DNA from: Nocardioides humilatus
GTDB taxonomy: Bacteria; Actinomycetota; Actinomycetes; Propionibacteriales; Nocardioidaceae
Length of the DNA stretch: 64,000 bases
Reading direction: 5' to 3'
Assembly: GCF_008373755.1 (NCBI RefSeq)
Contig: NZ_VUJV01000009.1
Span: 118,287-182,286, forward strand
Shown: positions 23,322 to 31,341 of the stretch, piece after piece
How positions within the stretch are numbered: the first letter of the stretch is position 1
Layout: every line of letters starts with the position of its first letter
Notes under the pieces: model-generated
Database searches by the model: none
Seen by the model: the letters and a program-made list of their open reading frames with translations, nothing else
Told to the model about the DNA's origin: nothing
Position numbers and translations under genes: made by a program

Positions 23322-24836
23322 ATGCAGGGAATCAAGAGGAAGCGGATGGCGACGCTCGCGCTCGCCGCGGCCGCGGGTTGCAGCGTGGTCGCCGTCAGCG
23401 GCGGTGCGACGGTTCCGCCGAGCGCCAGCGCTGCCACGAGCTACAAGCTGCCGTGGGCCGCCGGTGAGACCTGGCGGGTGAACGATGGAAACCATGGAGC
23501 CGCGTACGGCGCCACTGCGTGGGACTTCGCTCCCGTCGACGGGGTGAACAACAACCCGGTCGAGGCAGTCGGAGCCGGCACCGCCGCGATGTCTTGCACA
23601 GATGCATGGGGACAGGCAACGGTCAGGCTGAACGTCGGAGGCTCCGTCTTCGTCTACCGCCACCTGACGACGGCGTCGGTCCAGGCATTCGGGATCACCG
23701 AATCCGGGGTGAGCGTGCAGCAGGGCCAGATCCTCGGCCGCCTGCACCCCGACCCGCCGACGGACGCGGAGGCTCCTGGACACCGATGCGGAGCCGGCAC
23801 CGGCCCGCACCTGCACCTGGAGATTCCCACCCTTCCGACCACCATCGACGGGTACAGCTTCACTACGTCGTCACCCGGTACCGGGACGCGACTCCTGAGC
23901 AGCAACGGCTCAGGAGCTGGCACCGCGACCGAGCTCCACGCCGGAGGCCACGCGACGATCTCGACCCCCACCGGCCGGGTGTGGTCGCTCGCGATCTCGG
24001 GCACCTCGTTGAAGTACCGCTACTCGACGTCGAGCTCGCCGTACTGGACGGACTGGTCATCGGTCAGCACCGGCTCCTTCAAATCAGTCGCCGCGACGGT
24101 CGATGGCAACGGCAAGGTCTGGATCCTCACCACCTCGACGACAGGTGCGCTGCGCTCGGCCACCTACGACGCCAACACCGGTGACTGGACGTGGTCCTCG
24201 TCGATCAGCACGGGCTACAACTGGGACAACGTCGCGGCCAGCAAGGACGGCGATGGCCGCGTGTGGATGTATGCCACGAACACCGCGGGTCAGCTGTTCT
24301 ACAGGCACCAGACCGCCAGCGGCTCTTCGACGTGGACGTCGATGGACCAGATCGGAGCCGGCGACTGGGCTGGCATCTCCAGCACCGTGAAGGACGGTGA
24401 GGTCTGGGTGTTCGCGGTCAAGGGAGCGACGGCCGACGCCGCGTACCGGGGTCGGATCTTCTACTACAAGTCCACCGGCACGGGCACGATGGGCGTCGCC
24501 AACAACGAGTACGGCTACGGCGGTTACGCCGGCGACGTCTCGGTCAGCACGGACAAGTCAGGGCGGGTCTGGGGGTTCGCGACCAAGACCGGCGGCGACC
24601 TCGAGTATCGCTACACCCCGACCGAAGGTGGCTGGACCGGGCCCGGCTCCGTCGGCAACCGTTCGTGGGCGGGGGTCTCCTCCGCGGTGAAGACCGACAC
24701 CGGTGTGGTCTACGTCTTCGCCACCGAGTCCGGTGGTGAGCTCCACTACTACAAGTCGAGCGTCGGATCCGATGCGACGAACGCTGCTGGTGGTTCGTGG
24801 AACTACGCCGGCCAGGTCGCCGGCACCTGGCAGTAG
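23322..24836 (+). CDS. Secreted M23 peptidase with C-terminal lectin-like beta-propeller
   Basis: 504 residues. A signal peptide (about 1-39, ending ASAATS) leads to an M23 domain (about 42-185) and a propeller (about 195-500). H58 and D68 (NHGAAYGATAWDF), H in VYRHL, and H163/H165 in GPHLHLEI complete the expected zinc and catalytic set, so the peptidase looks active against peptidoglycan cross-links. The propeller blades carry the TDWSS / RYSTS pattern of PLL-like fucose-binding lectins and may target wall glycans. ATG 23322 follows GAAGGA and the signal peptide begins there. It is the intact counterpart of the degenerate protein at 18294. A strong hairpin follows the stop. Confidence 0.88.
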   Translation: MQGIKRKRMATLALAAAAGCSVVAVSGGATVPPSASAATSYKLPWAAGETWRVNDGNHGAAYGATAWDFAPVDGVNNNPVEAVGAGTAAMSCTDAWGQATVRLNVGGSVFVYRHLTTASVQAFGITESGVSVQQGQILGRLHPDPPTDAEAPGHRCGAGTGPHLHLEIPTLPTTIDGYSFTTSSPGTGTRLLSSNGSGAGTATELHAGGHATISTPTGRVWSLAISGTSLKYRYSTSSSPYWTDWSSVSTGSFKSVAATVDGNGKVWILTTSTTGALRSATYDANTGDWTWSSSISTGYNWDNVAASKDGDGRVWMYATNTAGQLFYRHQTASGSSTWTSMDQIGAGDWAGISSTVKDGEVWVFAVKGATADAAYRGRIFYYKSTGTGTMGVANNEYGYGGYAGDVSVSTDKSGRVWGFATKTGGDLEYRYTPTEGGWTGPGSVGNRSWAGVSSAVKTDTGVVYVFATESGGELHYYKSSVGSDATNAAGGSWNYAGQVAGTWQ

Positions 24837-24852
24837 CCGAGCGCAGCGATGA

Positions 24853-24893
24853 GGACCGCACCGGTCCGGCGACCAGCCGGACCGGTGAGGTCC
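24853..24893. terminator. Strong hairpin after the M23-propeller gene
   Basis: CACCGGTCCGGC (24859-24870) pairs perfectly with GCCGGACCGGTG (24876-24887) around GACCA. Outer GGACC (24853-24857) and GGTCC (24889-24893) extend the stem after a one-base interruption on each side. Confidence 0.75.
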
Positions 24894-24937
24894 GCTCCTC
24901 GCCGAGCCCGTGACCGTTTCGACGACAGGGGACGACC

Positions 24938-25621
24938 GTGTCTGCATTGACTACCGAACAAGTCCACGCAGGTCCCGGCCACCACCCGGGCGTGGCACTA
25001 CTGGCGACCGGTGCAGTCGACATCCGCCGCCAGGTGCACCGGCTGGCTCAGGAGTCGACCGAGGTCCTCTCGGTCATCCCGGCCGCCACGATCCTCGAGG
25101 TCGCCGCCGCCCAGGGCGCCGTCCGCGACCTGTCGCGGCGCGGTGTGCGGCAGCTGGAGCTCTACGACGTCGATGGGATCGGGTCGGAGGCCAGGGCGCT
25201 GCTCGCGAACGGCGCGAACGGCGGATCGCCCTTGCTGTGTCGGGGAGCGAAGGCACGAGTCCACCTGTTCGACCGGCGCCGGGCCGTTGTCGCCGGCCCC
25301 GCGATCGGCGGCGCTCCCTCCCTGTTGCTGGTCACCGATCCGCCGGCTGTGCAGTCGGCCATGAACTACTTCCGCAAGGCACAGGCGACGGCGGTCCCGG
25401 TCGCCTCCGCCGACCTCGAAGCCGCGCCGCTGCTGTCGGTGCGCCAGTGGCAGATCGCGTCGCTGATGGCCGATGACCTGGGCGACGCCACGATTGCCGC
25501 TCGTCTCGACCTCAGCATCCGCACGGTCCGCAGCGAGGTCGCCGCCATCCTCACGGCGCTGGACACCCGTTCTCGTTTCACAGCGGGCATGCGGCTCGGA
25601 GCGCACCTGTTCGTCGAGTAG
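24938..25621 (+). CDS. LuxR-type HTH transcriptional regulator
   Basis: 227 residues. An N-terminal sensor-like region (about 25-160; LAQESTEVLSVIPAATILEV, GVRQLELYDV, ARVHLFDRRRAVVAGP) resembles the PLD-like/TrmB-type effector domain found in some actinobacterial LuxR proteins. The C-terminal HTH (about 165-220) reads LSVRQWQIASLMADDLGD and IAARLDLSIRTVRSEV. No receiver or ligand site is recognisable. The GTG start follows AGGGGA. The gene is in the hydrolase region, after an M23 peptidase and before the HNH-less DUF222 gene. It may control the surrounding wall hydrolases, which is an inference from position. Confidence 0.85.
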   Translation: MSALTTEQVHAGPGHHPGVALLATGAVDIRRQVHRLAQESTEVLSVIPAATILEVAAAQGAVRDLSRRGVRQLELYDVDGIGSEARALLANGANGGSPLLCRGAKARVHLFDRRRAVVAGPAIGGAPSLLLVTDPPAVQSAMNYFRKAQATAVPVASADLEAAPLLSVRQWQIASLMADDLGDATIAARLDLSIRTVRSEVAAILTALDTRSRFTAGMRLGAHLFVE

Positions 25622-25667
25622 TCCGCGGAGGAGGCCTCTGTTGGTCGAGTAGCCCGAGCGTGCCGTT

Positions 25668-25700
25668 GGTTGAGGTGCGAGCGCAGCGAGCCTCGAAACC
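25668..25700. repeat. REP-like imperfect palindrome, copy 2
   Basis: This 33-base copy begins GGTTGAGGTGCGAGCG and ends GAGCCTCGAAACC. It is identical to the copy at 2923-2953 over the shared bases. A short piece of a related repeat (TTGGTCGAGTAGCCCGAGCG, 25641-25660) precedes it. The similarity to copy 1 continues downstream into the DUF222 gene. Confidence 0.7.
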
Positions 25701-25786
25701 AAGGCCCGCGCCCGCCCAAGGCCCCTTTCCACAGCCCAGAGGCCGGTCGAGGGCTAATGTCGGAGGTCTCGTGTTGAATATGGAAC

Positions 25787-26950
25787 ATGAACCGGACGAC
25801 CAGCGAACTGCTCGACGACCTCGCCGCCGGCGTCATCGCTCGACGCAACGCTGAGGTCGAGGAGTTCTCGAACCTGATCGCCTGGGCAGATGCCAACGTG
25901 GTCGACGACCCGGCGGGCGCGGCGACGATCCGGGATTCCTACATCGATACCGGGATCCCGATCGCCGGGCCGGGAGCACCGCTGGTGTCGGAGTTCGCGC
26001 TGCAGGAGCTGTGCGCCACCCTGGAGCGGTCGCTGGACTCGGGTCGGGACTACGTCGGGAAGGTCGTGGAGACCGGTTGGCGTCTCCCGGCCATCACCGA
26101 GGCCGTGCTGACTGGAAAGGTGCCGGTGTGGAAGGCGCTCAAGGTCGCCGAACGCACCCGCTGGCTCTCGGAGGAAGCCGCATCATTCGTCGACCGCCAC
26201 CTCGGCTTCGCTCTCGCCGGCTGCACGTGGGCGCAGATCGACCGGGTCGTCACTGAGGCGATCGACCGCTACGACCCCGATGCTGCAGAGGAGCGGCGTC
26301 AGGACGCCGCGGACCGGCGTCACTGCACCATCGACGTGCAAGAGGCCACCGACGGCGTCGTCGACCAGTCCTCGATCCTCGACCTGGCTGATGCCCTCGC
26401 GCTGGATGAGGCCGTCGCCCGCCGTGCTGAGGAGCTGCGACTGTCGGGTTGTGAGGAGTCGTTGGATGTACGTCGTTCGATGGCGCTCGGTGAGATCGCC
26501 CGCGGCGACCTCGCCCTCGACCTGCCCATCGCCGATCCCGACACCGGGGAGATCAAGCGCACCCTGAAGGGCAAGAAGCTCGAGCTCTTCGTCCACCTCA
26601 CGGACGCCGCTCTCAGCGGTTCCCGTGGTCACAACGTCGCCCGGCTCGGCAACACCCAACGACCGATCCACGTCGAACAGGCCCGCCAATGGGCCGCCCA
26701 ACCCGGCACCCAGGTCGTCGTACGACCCATGATCGATCCACCCGGCCACTACCCGATCGACTCCTACGAGATTCCCGATCGGTTCCACCTGGTCGAGACA
26801 CCACAACCCGGCCTCTACCTCTGGACCGCACGCAGCGGCAGAAGATTCCTCGTCGGACCCCAAGGCACACATGCCCTTGACCCACCCGTCCCACCGCATC
26901 CCGACGACGACGATCCACCCTGGGCCGATCCCGTCTTTCCCGAACACTGA
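25787..26950 (+). CDS. DUF222 (13E12 family) protein lacking the HNH nuclease domain
   Basis: 387 residues. It is a close paralog of the protein at 3041-4390: the DUF222 part aligns almost throughout (FSNLIAWADANVVDDP, LSGCEESLDVRRSMALGE). After YEIPDR the full copy has 65 residues carrying the HNH motif before PGLYLW; this copy has only eight (FHLVETPQ). It then resumes with PGLYLWTARSGRRF and the common tail GPQGTHALDP. The nuclease has therefore been removed cleanly and in frame while both flanks stay conserved. It is either a decaying copy or a DUF222-only variant retained for another role, such as DNA binding or regulation of full copies. Confidence 0.9.
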   Translation: MNRTTSELLDDLAAGVIARRNAEVEEFSNLIAWADANVVDDPAGAATIRDSYIDTGIPIAGPGAPLVSEFALQELCATLERSLDSGRDYVGKVVETGWRLPAITEAVLTGKVPVWKALKVAERTRWLSEEAASFVDRHLGFALAGCTWAQIDRVVTEAIDRYDPDAAEERRQDAADRRHCTIDVQEATDGVVDQSSILDLADALALDEAVARRAEELRLSGCEESLDVRRSMALGEIARGDLALDLPIADPDTGEIKRTLKGKKLELFVHLTDAALSGSRGHNVARLGNTQRPIHVEQARQWAAQPGTQVVVRPMIDPPGHYPIDSYEIPDRFHLVETPQPGLYLWTARSGRRFLVGPQGTHALDPPVPPHPDDDDPPWADPVFPEH

Positions 26951-26967
26951 CCCACCTCGATCGTCGC

Positions 26968-26999
26968 CCGATGACCCCGCCCACCTGCGGGGCCATCGG
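26968..26999. terminator. Stem-loop after HNH-less DUF222 gene
   Basis: CCGATG-A-CCCCGC pairs with GCGGGG-C-CATCGG around CCACCT. It is the same stem as at 4401-4432, with the loop differing in the last base. Confidence 0.75.
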
Positions 27000-27029
27000 C
27001 ATGCCGAAACGGCAAGGGAAAACGCCAGT

Positions 27030-27056
27030 GCCCGCCCTCGAGAGTCGAGGGCGGGC
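27030..27056. terminator. 12-bp perfect hairpin ending the VanY-type gene
   Basis: GCCCGCCCTCGA pairs with TCGAGGGCGGGC around the three-base loop GAG. On the minus strand it lies 15 bases after the carboxypeptidase stop and is followed by a short T run (GCGTTTTCCC), as expected for an intrinsic terminator. Confidence 0.8.
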
Positions 27057-27070
27057 GCAGGCGTCAGTGC

Positions 27071-28486
27071 TCAGTTGCCGTTGGTGCTCCAGTGCCACCT
27101 CTCCTTCGGGAAGTTGAACATGCCGTAGGAGTCCGCGTTGGCGGCCAGCCAGTTGAAGTCGCTCGTGTTGAGTGGATCGCCGTTGCTCGTGAAGTCGATT
27201 GCCAGCCCGCGCTCGTGCATCGAGCTGCCCGGCCGCGCAGTGGGCGGCGAGCATTGGCTGGAAGGCATCTCGTAGATCGCGTAGTAGGACGTGCCGCAGT
27301 GCTCCTTGCGCAGCTGCACCTGCGAGTCGTAGGACCGGAAACCCCAGCCCTTGAGGATGTGGCCGGACGAGTAGGCCGCGTCGAGCAGCCGATCGAGGCT
27401 GGGAGCGAGGCACTTGTGGACGCGGAACGAGTAGCCGGTCGGTCCGGACACGAGGGTCGTGTGCTCGATCGGGACGGATGCTGTGACTGCTGAGCAGCTG
27501 GCAGCGACGGGTTCGGTCGTCGGCGCCGTCGAGACCTGGCACAGGTCGCTGACGGTCGTGGTCGGCGCGTCGTCGGAGGCAACACCGGACTTGATCACCA
27601 CACCCGTGCCCATGCCGGTGTTGCTGCCTTCGATCGCGCCCAGGGTGTAGCGCTTGACCTCGTTGGTCGTGCCGCCGAGGAAGCGGTAGAGCAGGCCACC
27701 ACCGAGGTCGACGGTGCGGCCCGCATTCCAAGAGCTCGCGCGCACGGTGGAGGTCTGATAGCCGCCCAGTGTCGTTGCGTACTTCAGCTCGCCGGCCGTG
27801 TTGGCGAACCCGATCTGGTGGTTGCCACCCGTCACGCCGTAGAAGGACTTCGGGTAGCCGAAGTTGTTTTTGACGACGTACTGACCCGACGGGGTGTCGT
27901 AGGGGTCGTCCTCGTAGTTGTCGAGCCCGGTGGCGACGTACAGGTCCCCTTCGTACGTCGAGGTGTCACCCTTGACACCCCACAGACGTCCGTTCCAGGC
28001 GAGGGCCTTGTAGCCCCACAGGTTGGAGGTCGTCAGTTGGTCCTGGCGCCACTCGGTGCCTTCGTTGGGCGCCCAGCGGAACTGGTGGAGGTTCTTGTCG
28101 GTACCGCTGAAGTAGACGTAGCTGACCCAGCCCGGGCTGACGGTGTTCGTCGACTTCTTGATGTCACGGGCAGCCAGGGCGACGGGCTTGACGCCGGTGA
28201 AGGTGTGGATCGGCTTCCAGTCGTAGAAGGTCGGGTTCGCCGACTCGGGCCCGGTGACCGAAGCCGACCACAGCTGGGAGTAGCCGTCGGTGGCGTTGCC
28301 GTCGCGGAGCTGGAAGAACCGCGCCGGTGCGTCTCCACAGTCGTACGCGCTGGGTGCCGGCGCGGTGGAGGCCTGCGCCGGAGTGGCGTCGATGATGGCC
28401 GGCACGGAGCCGAGGGCGGCGGAGCAGACCAGCGCAGAGAGCACCTTCCGCATCCGCCGGCGGGCCGTGTAGTCGTAGACGTTCAT
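27071..28486 (-). CDS. Secreted protein with C-terminal VanY-type D-Ala-D-Ala carboxypeptidase (M15B) domain
   Basis: 471 residues. A signal peptide (about 1-40, ending TPAQAS) is followed by a beta-rich middle domain (about 45-330) with repeated Trp/Tyr-rich strands, probably a propeller. The C-terminal M15B peptidase has zinc ligands H424 and D431 in HERGLAID and H465 in ERWHW, with E462 as general base. It trims D-alanine from peptidoglycan stem peptides outside the cell. ATG 28486 follows AGGAG nine bases upstream, and the signal peptide starts there. It is divergent from the lytic transglycosylase lipoprotein. A 16-base palindrome sits in the shared control region. Confidence 0.88.
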   Translation of the reverse strand: MNVYDYTARRRMRKVLSALVCSAALGSVPAIIDATPAQASTAPAPSAYDCGDAPARFFQLRDGNATDGYSQLWSASVTGPESANPTFYDWKPIHTFTGVKPVALAARDIKKSTNTVSPGWVSYVYFSGTDKNLHQFRWAPNEGTEWRQDQLTTSNLWGYKALAWNGRLWGVKGDTSTYEGDLYVATGLDNYEDDPYDTPSGQYVVKNNFGYPKSFYGVTGGNHQIGFANTAGELKYATTLGGYQTSTVRASSWNAGRTVDLGGGLLYRFLGGTTNEVKRYTLGAIEGSNTGMGTGVVIKSGVASDDAPTTTVSDLCQVSTAPTTEPVAASCSAVTASVPIEHTTLVSGPTGYSFRVHKCLAPSLDRLLDAAYSSGHILKGWGFRSYDSQVQLRKEHCGTSYYAIYEMPSSQCSPPTARPGSSMHERGLAIDFTSNGDPLNTSDFNWLAANADSYGMFNFPKERWHWSTNGN

Positions 28487-28582
28487 GGGAGAGCTCCTTC
28501 TGGTCCTTCGGTTTCGCCGGCGACGGTCGTCGTCGATCACGAGACGGACGTTAAGGAGGCCTGGAGCACGCCAGTAGACCGT

Positions 28583-28598
28583 TTGCAGCATGCTGCAA
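28583..28598. promoter_or_regulatory. 16-base perfect palindrome between two divergent wall-hydrolase genes
   Basis: TTGCAGCATGCTGCAA is perfectly symmetrical and extends to 22 bases (28580-28601) with one G-T pair. It lies 97 bases upstream of the VanY-type gene and 67 upstream of the transglycosylase gene, a suitable position for a shared operator. The LuxR regulator 3 kb away is one candidate binder. Confidence 0.5.
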
Positions 28599-28664
28599 GC
28601 GGCGCTGCGCAGGTGGTCTGGTCGTGCGTTCGCGCTATCAGCAGACCTCGGTCACAATGTCGAC

Positions 28665-29249
28665 ATGGGGGGATTCCGGCATGTCGCGGTGGCTGCGTTT
28701 TTCGCGGTCGCCCTGACGAGCTGCGCCGCCCCTGAGAGCGAGCCCGACGCGAAGGCATCTCCTTCGGCGACCGAGGCCCCGAAGAAGGCCAAGGAGCCGA
28801 AGCGCGCGGAGCGGGTCTCTCGCGGCGAGGGCGGCGCGAGGTTCGACGTACCGGATGCCGTGATCCTCGAGCAGCTACGACGCCTGGCCGAGCGGATCGC
28901 GCAGAATTACACCGCGCCTCCGATCATCGCCCCGGCCGACGTCGACCCCGGCAGCAACCGGGCGCTCGGCTACCAGCTGCTGCTCGACTTCGGGTTCGGC
29001 GAGGCGCAGTGGCCCTACCTCGACGCCCTCTGGCAGCGCGAGTCCGGCTGGAACCAGTTCGCCGACAACCCGACCTCGAGTGCCTACGGCATCCCCCAGT
29101 CGCTCCCCGGCACCAAGATGGCCGTCGTCGGTCGTGACTGGCGCACCAACCCGGAGACCCAGATCCGGTGGGGCCTGGCCTACATCGCGGCCCGCTACGG
29201 CAACCCCGAGGGCGCGTGGGCCCACAGCCAGAAGACCGGCTGGTACTGA
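28665..29249 (+). CDS. Lytic transglycosylase-like lipoprotein
   Basis: 194 residues. A short lipoprotein signal (VALTSC) is followed by a charged Lys/Pro/Glu linker (about 25-55). A C-terminal lysozyme-like fold follows, with the catalytic Glu in WQRESGWNQFADNPTSSAYGIPQSLPG and the downstream INWGLAYIAARYG-type helix. This is the SLT/transglycosylase pattern seen in actinobacterial resuscitation-type hydrolases. It acts on glycan strands at the membrane. ATG 28665 was chosen because the lipobox then falls at residue 20. A CACAAT hexamer lies six bases upstream and no ribosome site is visible. It is divergent from the carboxypeptidase gene. Confidence 0.88.
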   Translation: MGGFRHVAVAAFFAVALTSCAAPESEPDAKASPSATEAPKKAKEPKRAERVSRGEGGARFDVPDAVILEQLRRLAERIAQNYTAPPIIAPADVDPGSNRALGYQLLLDFGFGEAQWPYLDALWQRESGWNQFADNPTSSAYGIPQSLPGTKMAVVGRDWRTNPETQIRWGLAYIAARYGNPEGAWAHSQKTGWY

Positions 29250-29261
29250 CGGGCCGCCAGG

Positions 29262-30548
29262 TCAGTGGCCGAAGTGCTCGATGACCTGGACCTGGAGCTC
29301 ACCGACGATGCCGCCGAGGATGGCGCCGACGGAGATCATCAGCGGCTCGTCGTCCTTGAAGACCGGGCGCAGGATCGACTCGTACTCGTCGTTGTTGAGC
29401 ATGCTCATCTTCTCGACGATCGTGCCCTCGAGGTCGATGACGCTCATGGTGTAGTCCTGGGCGTCGGCCAGCGTCTGCGGCAGCCGCTCGATGATGAGCT
29501 GGGTCGCGGTGTCCTTCATCGCCCGGTACTTCGCGCTGCCCACCGCCAGTGACACGAGCGGCGTGGCGATGCCCGACTGGGCGTCGATGGCCGTGTGCAC
29601 CTCCTTGGCGATCAGCGCGTAGAGCTTGTCGGCGCCGGGGCCGTTGAGGATGCCCTCGAAGAGGTTCTCGGGGGAGAACAGGTCCTCGGCCAGGATCTTG
29701 GCGTAGTCCTGGGTGATCTTCTCGCGCTGCGCGTGCAGGAGGCCCTGGAAGGTGAAGAGCCCGAAGTAACGGGTCGGCTGCAACGGGCGGAAGAGCATGT
29801 TGAGGGCGATGTAGTCGCTGATGAAACCGACGCCGAAGCCGAAGGCCGGCATGATCCACGGGTTCTGGAAGACGGCCCACGCGACCATCTGGACCAGGCC
29901 GATGCCGAGGCCGAAGTAGATGCCGCTGCGTCGTACGAACGCCATCGCGTCGGTGCTCAGCGACCGCATCAGGTCGTTGAGCTTGTCCTTGTTGCGGATC
30001 AGGGTGGTGACCGCGAGGAACTGCACGTCGACGTAGCGGTTGAGGTCGGCCTTCATCTCCCGCAGGAGCCGCTCGCCGACCTTCGGCGCCTGGCTCATCA
30101 CGCGGGCCTGGATCGCGCGCCGACCGGCATCCGGGAGGGACTCCCACAGGCCGGGGCGGATCTGCTCGGCGAGTTCCGCGGTGATCTCGGAGATCGCGGT
30201 GACCAGGGGCTCGCGCAGTGCTTCGAGGACCTCGTCGGGGTTGATCTTGTCGAGCAGCTCCTCGGGCTTGAGGAGGTTGGTGGTCAGCAGCTCGATGGTG
30301 GTCGCGGCGACCTTGCCCGCTCGCCGCGGCACGATGCCTTGCCAGCCGAACGGCCCGATGCCCTTGTACTCGACCGGCCGGTAGAGCATCTCGAGCGCGA
30401 CGATCTTGGTGCTCCACCCGACGAACGCCGCGACGAACGGCATCGAGACGTAGACCAGCCAGTTGACCCCGAAGTCGTCCTTGATCTCCGACCAGCTCTG
30501 GATCCAGGTGATGAGCCCTGGCAGATGGGCCGAGAGGTACGACGTCAC
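29262..30548 (-). CDS. DUF445 family membrane protein
   Basis: 428 residues. Membrane segments occur at the N terminus (about 30-50; WLVYVSMPFVAAFVGWSTK) and in the middle (about 215-260). The DUF445 signature LEMLYRPVEYKGIGPFGWQGIVPRR is present twice in related form, the second time as LNMLFRPLQPTRYFGLFTFQGLLHAQRE. This internal duplication is usual for the family. The function of DUF445 proteins is not known. Its GTG start overlaps by four bases (GTGA) the stop of the Abi-alpha-like gene, so the two are translated together and may act together at the membrane. Confidence 0.88.
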   Translation of the reverse strand: MTSYLSAHLPGLITWIQSWSEIKDDFGVNWLVYVSMPFVAAFVGWSTKIVALEMLYRPVEYKGIGPFGWQGIVPRRAGKVAATTIELLTTNLLKPEELLDKINPDEVLEALREPLVTAISEITAELAEQIRPGLWESLPDAGRRAIQARVMSQAPKVGERLLREMKADLNRYVDVQFLAVTTLIRNKDKLNDLMRSLSTDAMAFVRRSGIYFGLGIGLVQMVAWAVFQNPWIMPAFGFGVGFISDYIALNMLFRPLQPTRYFGLFTFQGLLHAQREKITQDYAKILAEDLFSPENLFEGILNGPGADKLYALIAKEVHTAIDAQSGIATPLVSLAVGSAKYRAMKDTATQLIIERLPQTLADAQDYTMSVIDLEGTIVEKMSMLNNDEYESILRPVFKDDEPLMISVGAILGGIVGELQVQVIEHFGH

Positions 30549-31201
30549 AGCCGGCCTCCCGTCGCGGCCTCCCAGAGGCCGCGACCCAGGGTGGTGACGC
30601 GGACGGTGCGCTTGTCGATGCGGGCCGGGAGCGGGCCCCGGCTCGCGGCCTTGATCGCCTTGAGGATGTAGGTCTCGGCCATGAGGATCTCGTAGTCCTG
30701 CTTCATGGCGGTGTCCTCAGGGCCCCGTTCGAGAAGCCCGAGGGAGAGCAGGTGCGACACGTAGGTCGCGGTCATGTGCGGGAGTGCCAGGTTGGCAGTG
30801 CGGCCGACGAGGGACGCGTTGGCGAGCAGCACCTTGCCGGCGCCACCGGCCGGGGTGCGGGTGCGGATGGTGACCAGCGGCGAGGACGACCCGTCCGAGA
30901 GCGCGCTGATGATGCGCGCCTCGTCGGGCACGAGCTGGTCGATGATCCGGTGGTAGAGCTCGCTCTGGCTGCCGTCGGTGCTCTGGTCGAGCGCCCGGTC
31001 CAGGAGGCTCTGCATCTTCTGGTCGAGCGACCTCGACGGCTTCGGCGTCTCGAGCTCGAGCGGTGCGTTGCCCGGCGCCGCGAGGCGGGATCCGAGCATG
31101 CGCATCGCCTGCTGCTCGGTCCAGCCGGCGACCTTGAGGCCCACCTTCGCGGCGGCCACGGTGCGGGGGAGCAGGCCGAGCGGATCGAGGAGGGAGGCCA
31201 T
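30545..31201 (-). CDS. Abi-alpha (DUF4393)-like protein
   Basis: 218 residues. The central part reads YHRIIDQLVPDEARIISALSDGS, the hallmark of Abi-alpha/DUF4393 proteins, followed by a beta-helix region (YVSHLLSLGLLERGPED; DYEILMAETYILKAI) that looks like a small winged-helix sensor domain. The name comes from a phage abortive-infection protein; a defence role here is not shown. It is the first gene of a two-gene operon with the DUF445 membrane protein. The ATG was assigned from the start of homology; no strong ribosome site is seen. Confidence 0.7.
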   Translation of the reverse strand: MASLLDPLGLLPRTVAAAKVGLKVAGWTEQQAMRMLGSRLAAPGNAPLELETPKPSRSLDQKMQSLLDRALDQSTDGSQSELYHRIIDQLVPDEARIISALSDGSSSPLVTIRTRTPAGGAGKVLLANASLVGRTANLALPHMTATYVSHLLSLGLLERGPEDTAMKQDYEILMAETYILKAIKAASRGPLPARIDKRTVRVTTLGRGLWEAATGGRL

Positions 31202-31279
31202 GGCCGAACCGTACTGCTAACACCTGCTAGTCCACAGGGGTCGATTGATCTCTGGTCAGCGTCGGCCACGAGTGCTTGA

Positions 31280-31294
31280 GTGACCTGGGTCACA
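31280..31294. promoter_or_regulatory. CRP/GlxR-type site, copy 2
   Basis: GTGACCTGGGTCACA is identical to the site at 13896-13910 and fits GTGA-N6-TCAC. It is 48 bases upstream of the SGNH hydrolase ATG and 79 upstream of the divergent Abi-alpha-like gene. Confidence 0.55.
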
Positions 31295-31341
31295 ACGGTA
31301 CGACCCGTACCCGGGTCGGCTTCTCTTGGGAAAGGTCATCC

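Noticed and set aside
23189-23437. N-terminal extension of the STAND regulator
   Set aside because: The extra 83 residues antisense-overlap the signal peptide of the M23 gene and show no regulator features.
31202-31279. Short inverted repeat GCTA / TAGT between the Abi-alpha-like and SGNH genes
   Set aside because: The arms are only four bases and occur by chance; the CRP-like box nearby is the stronger signal.
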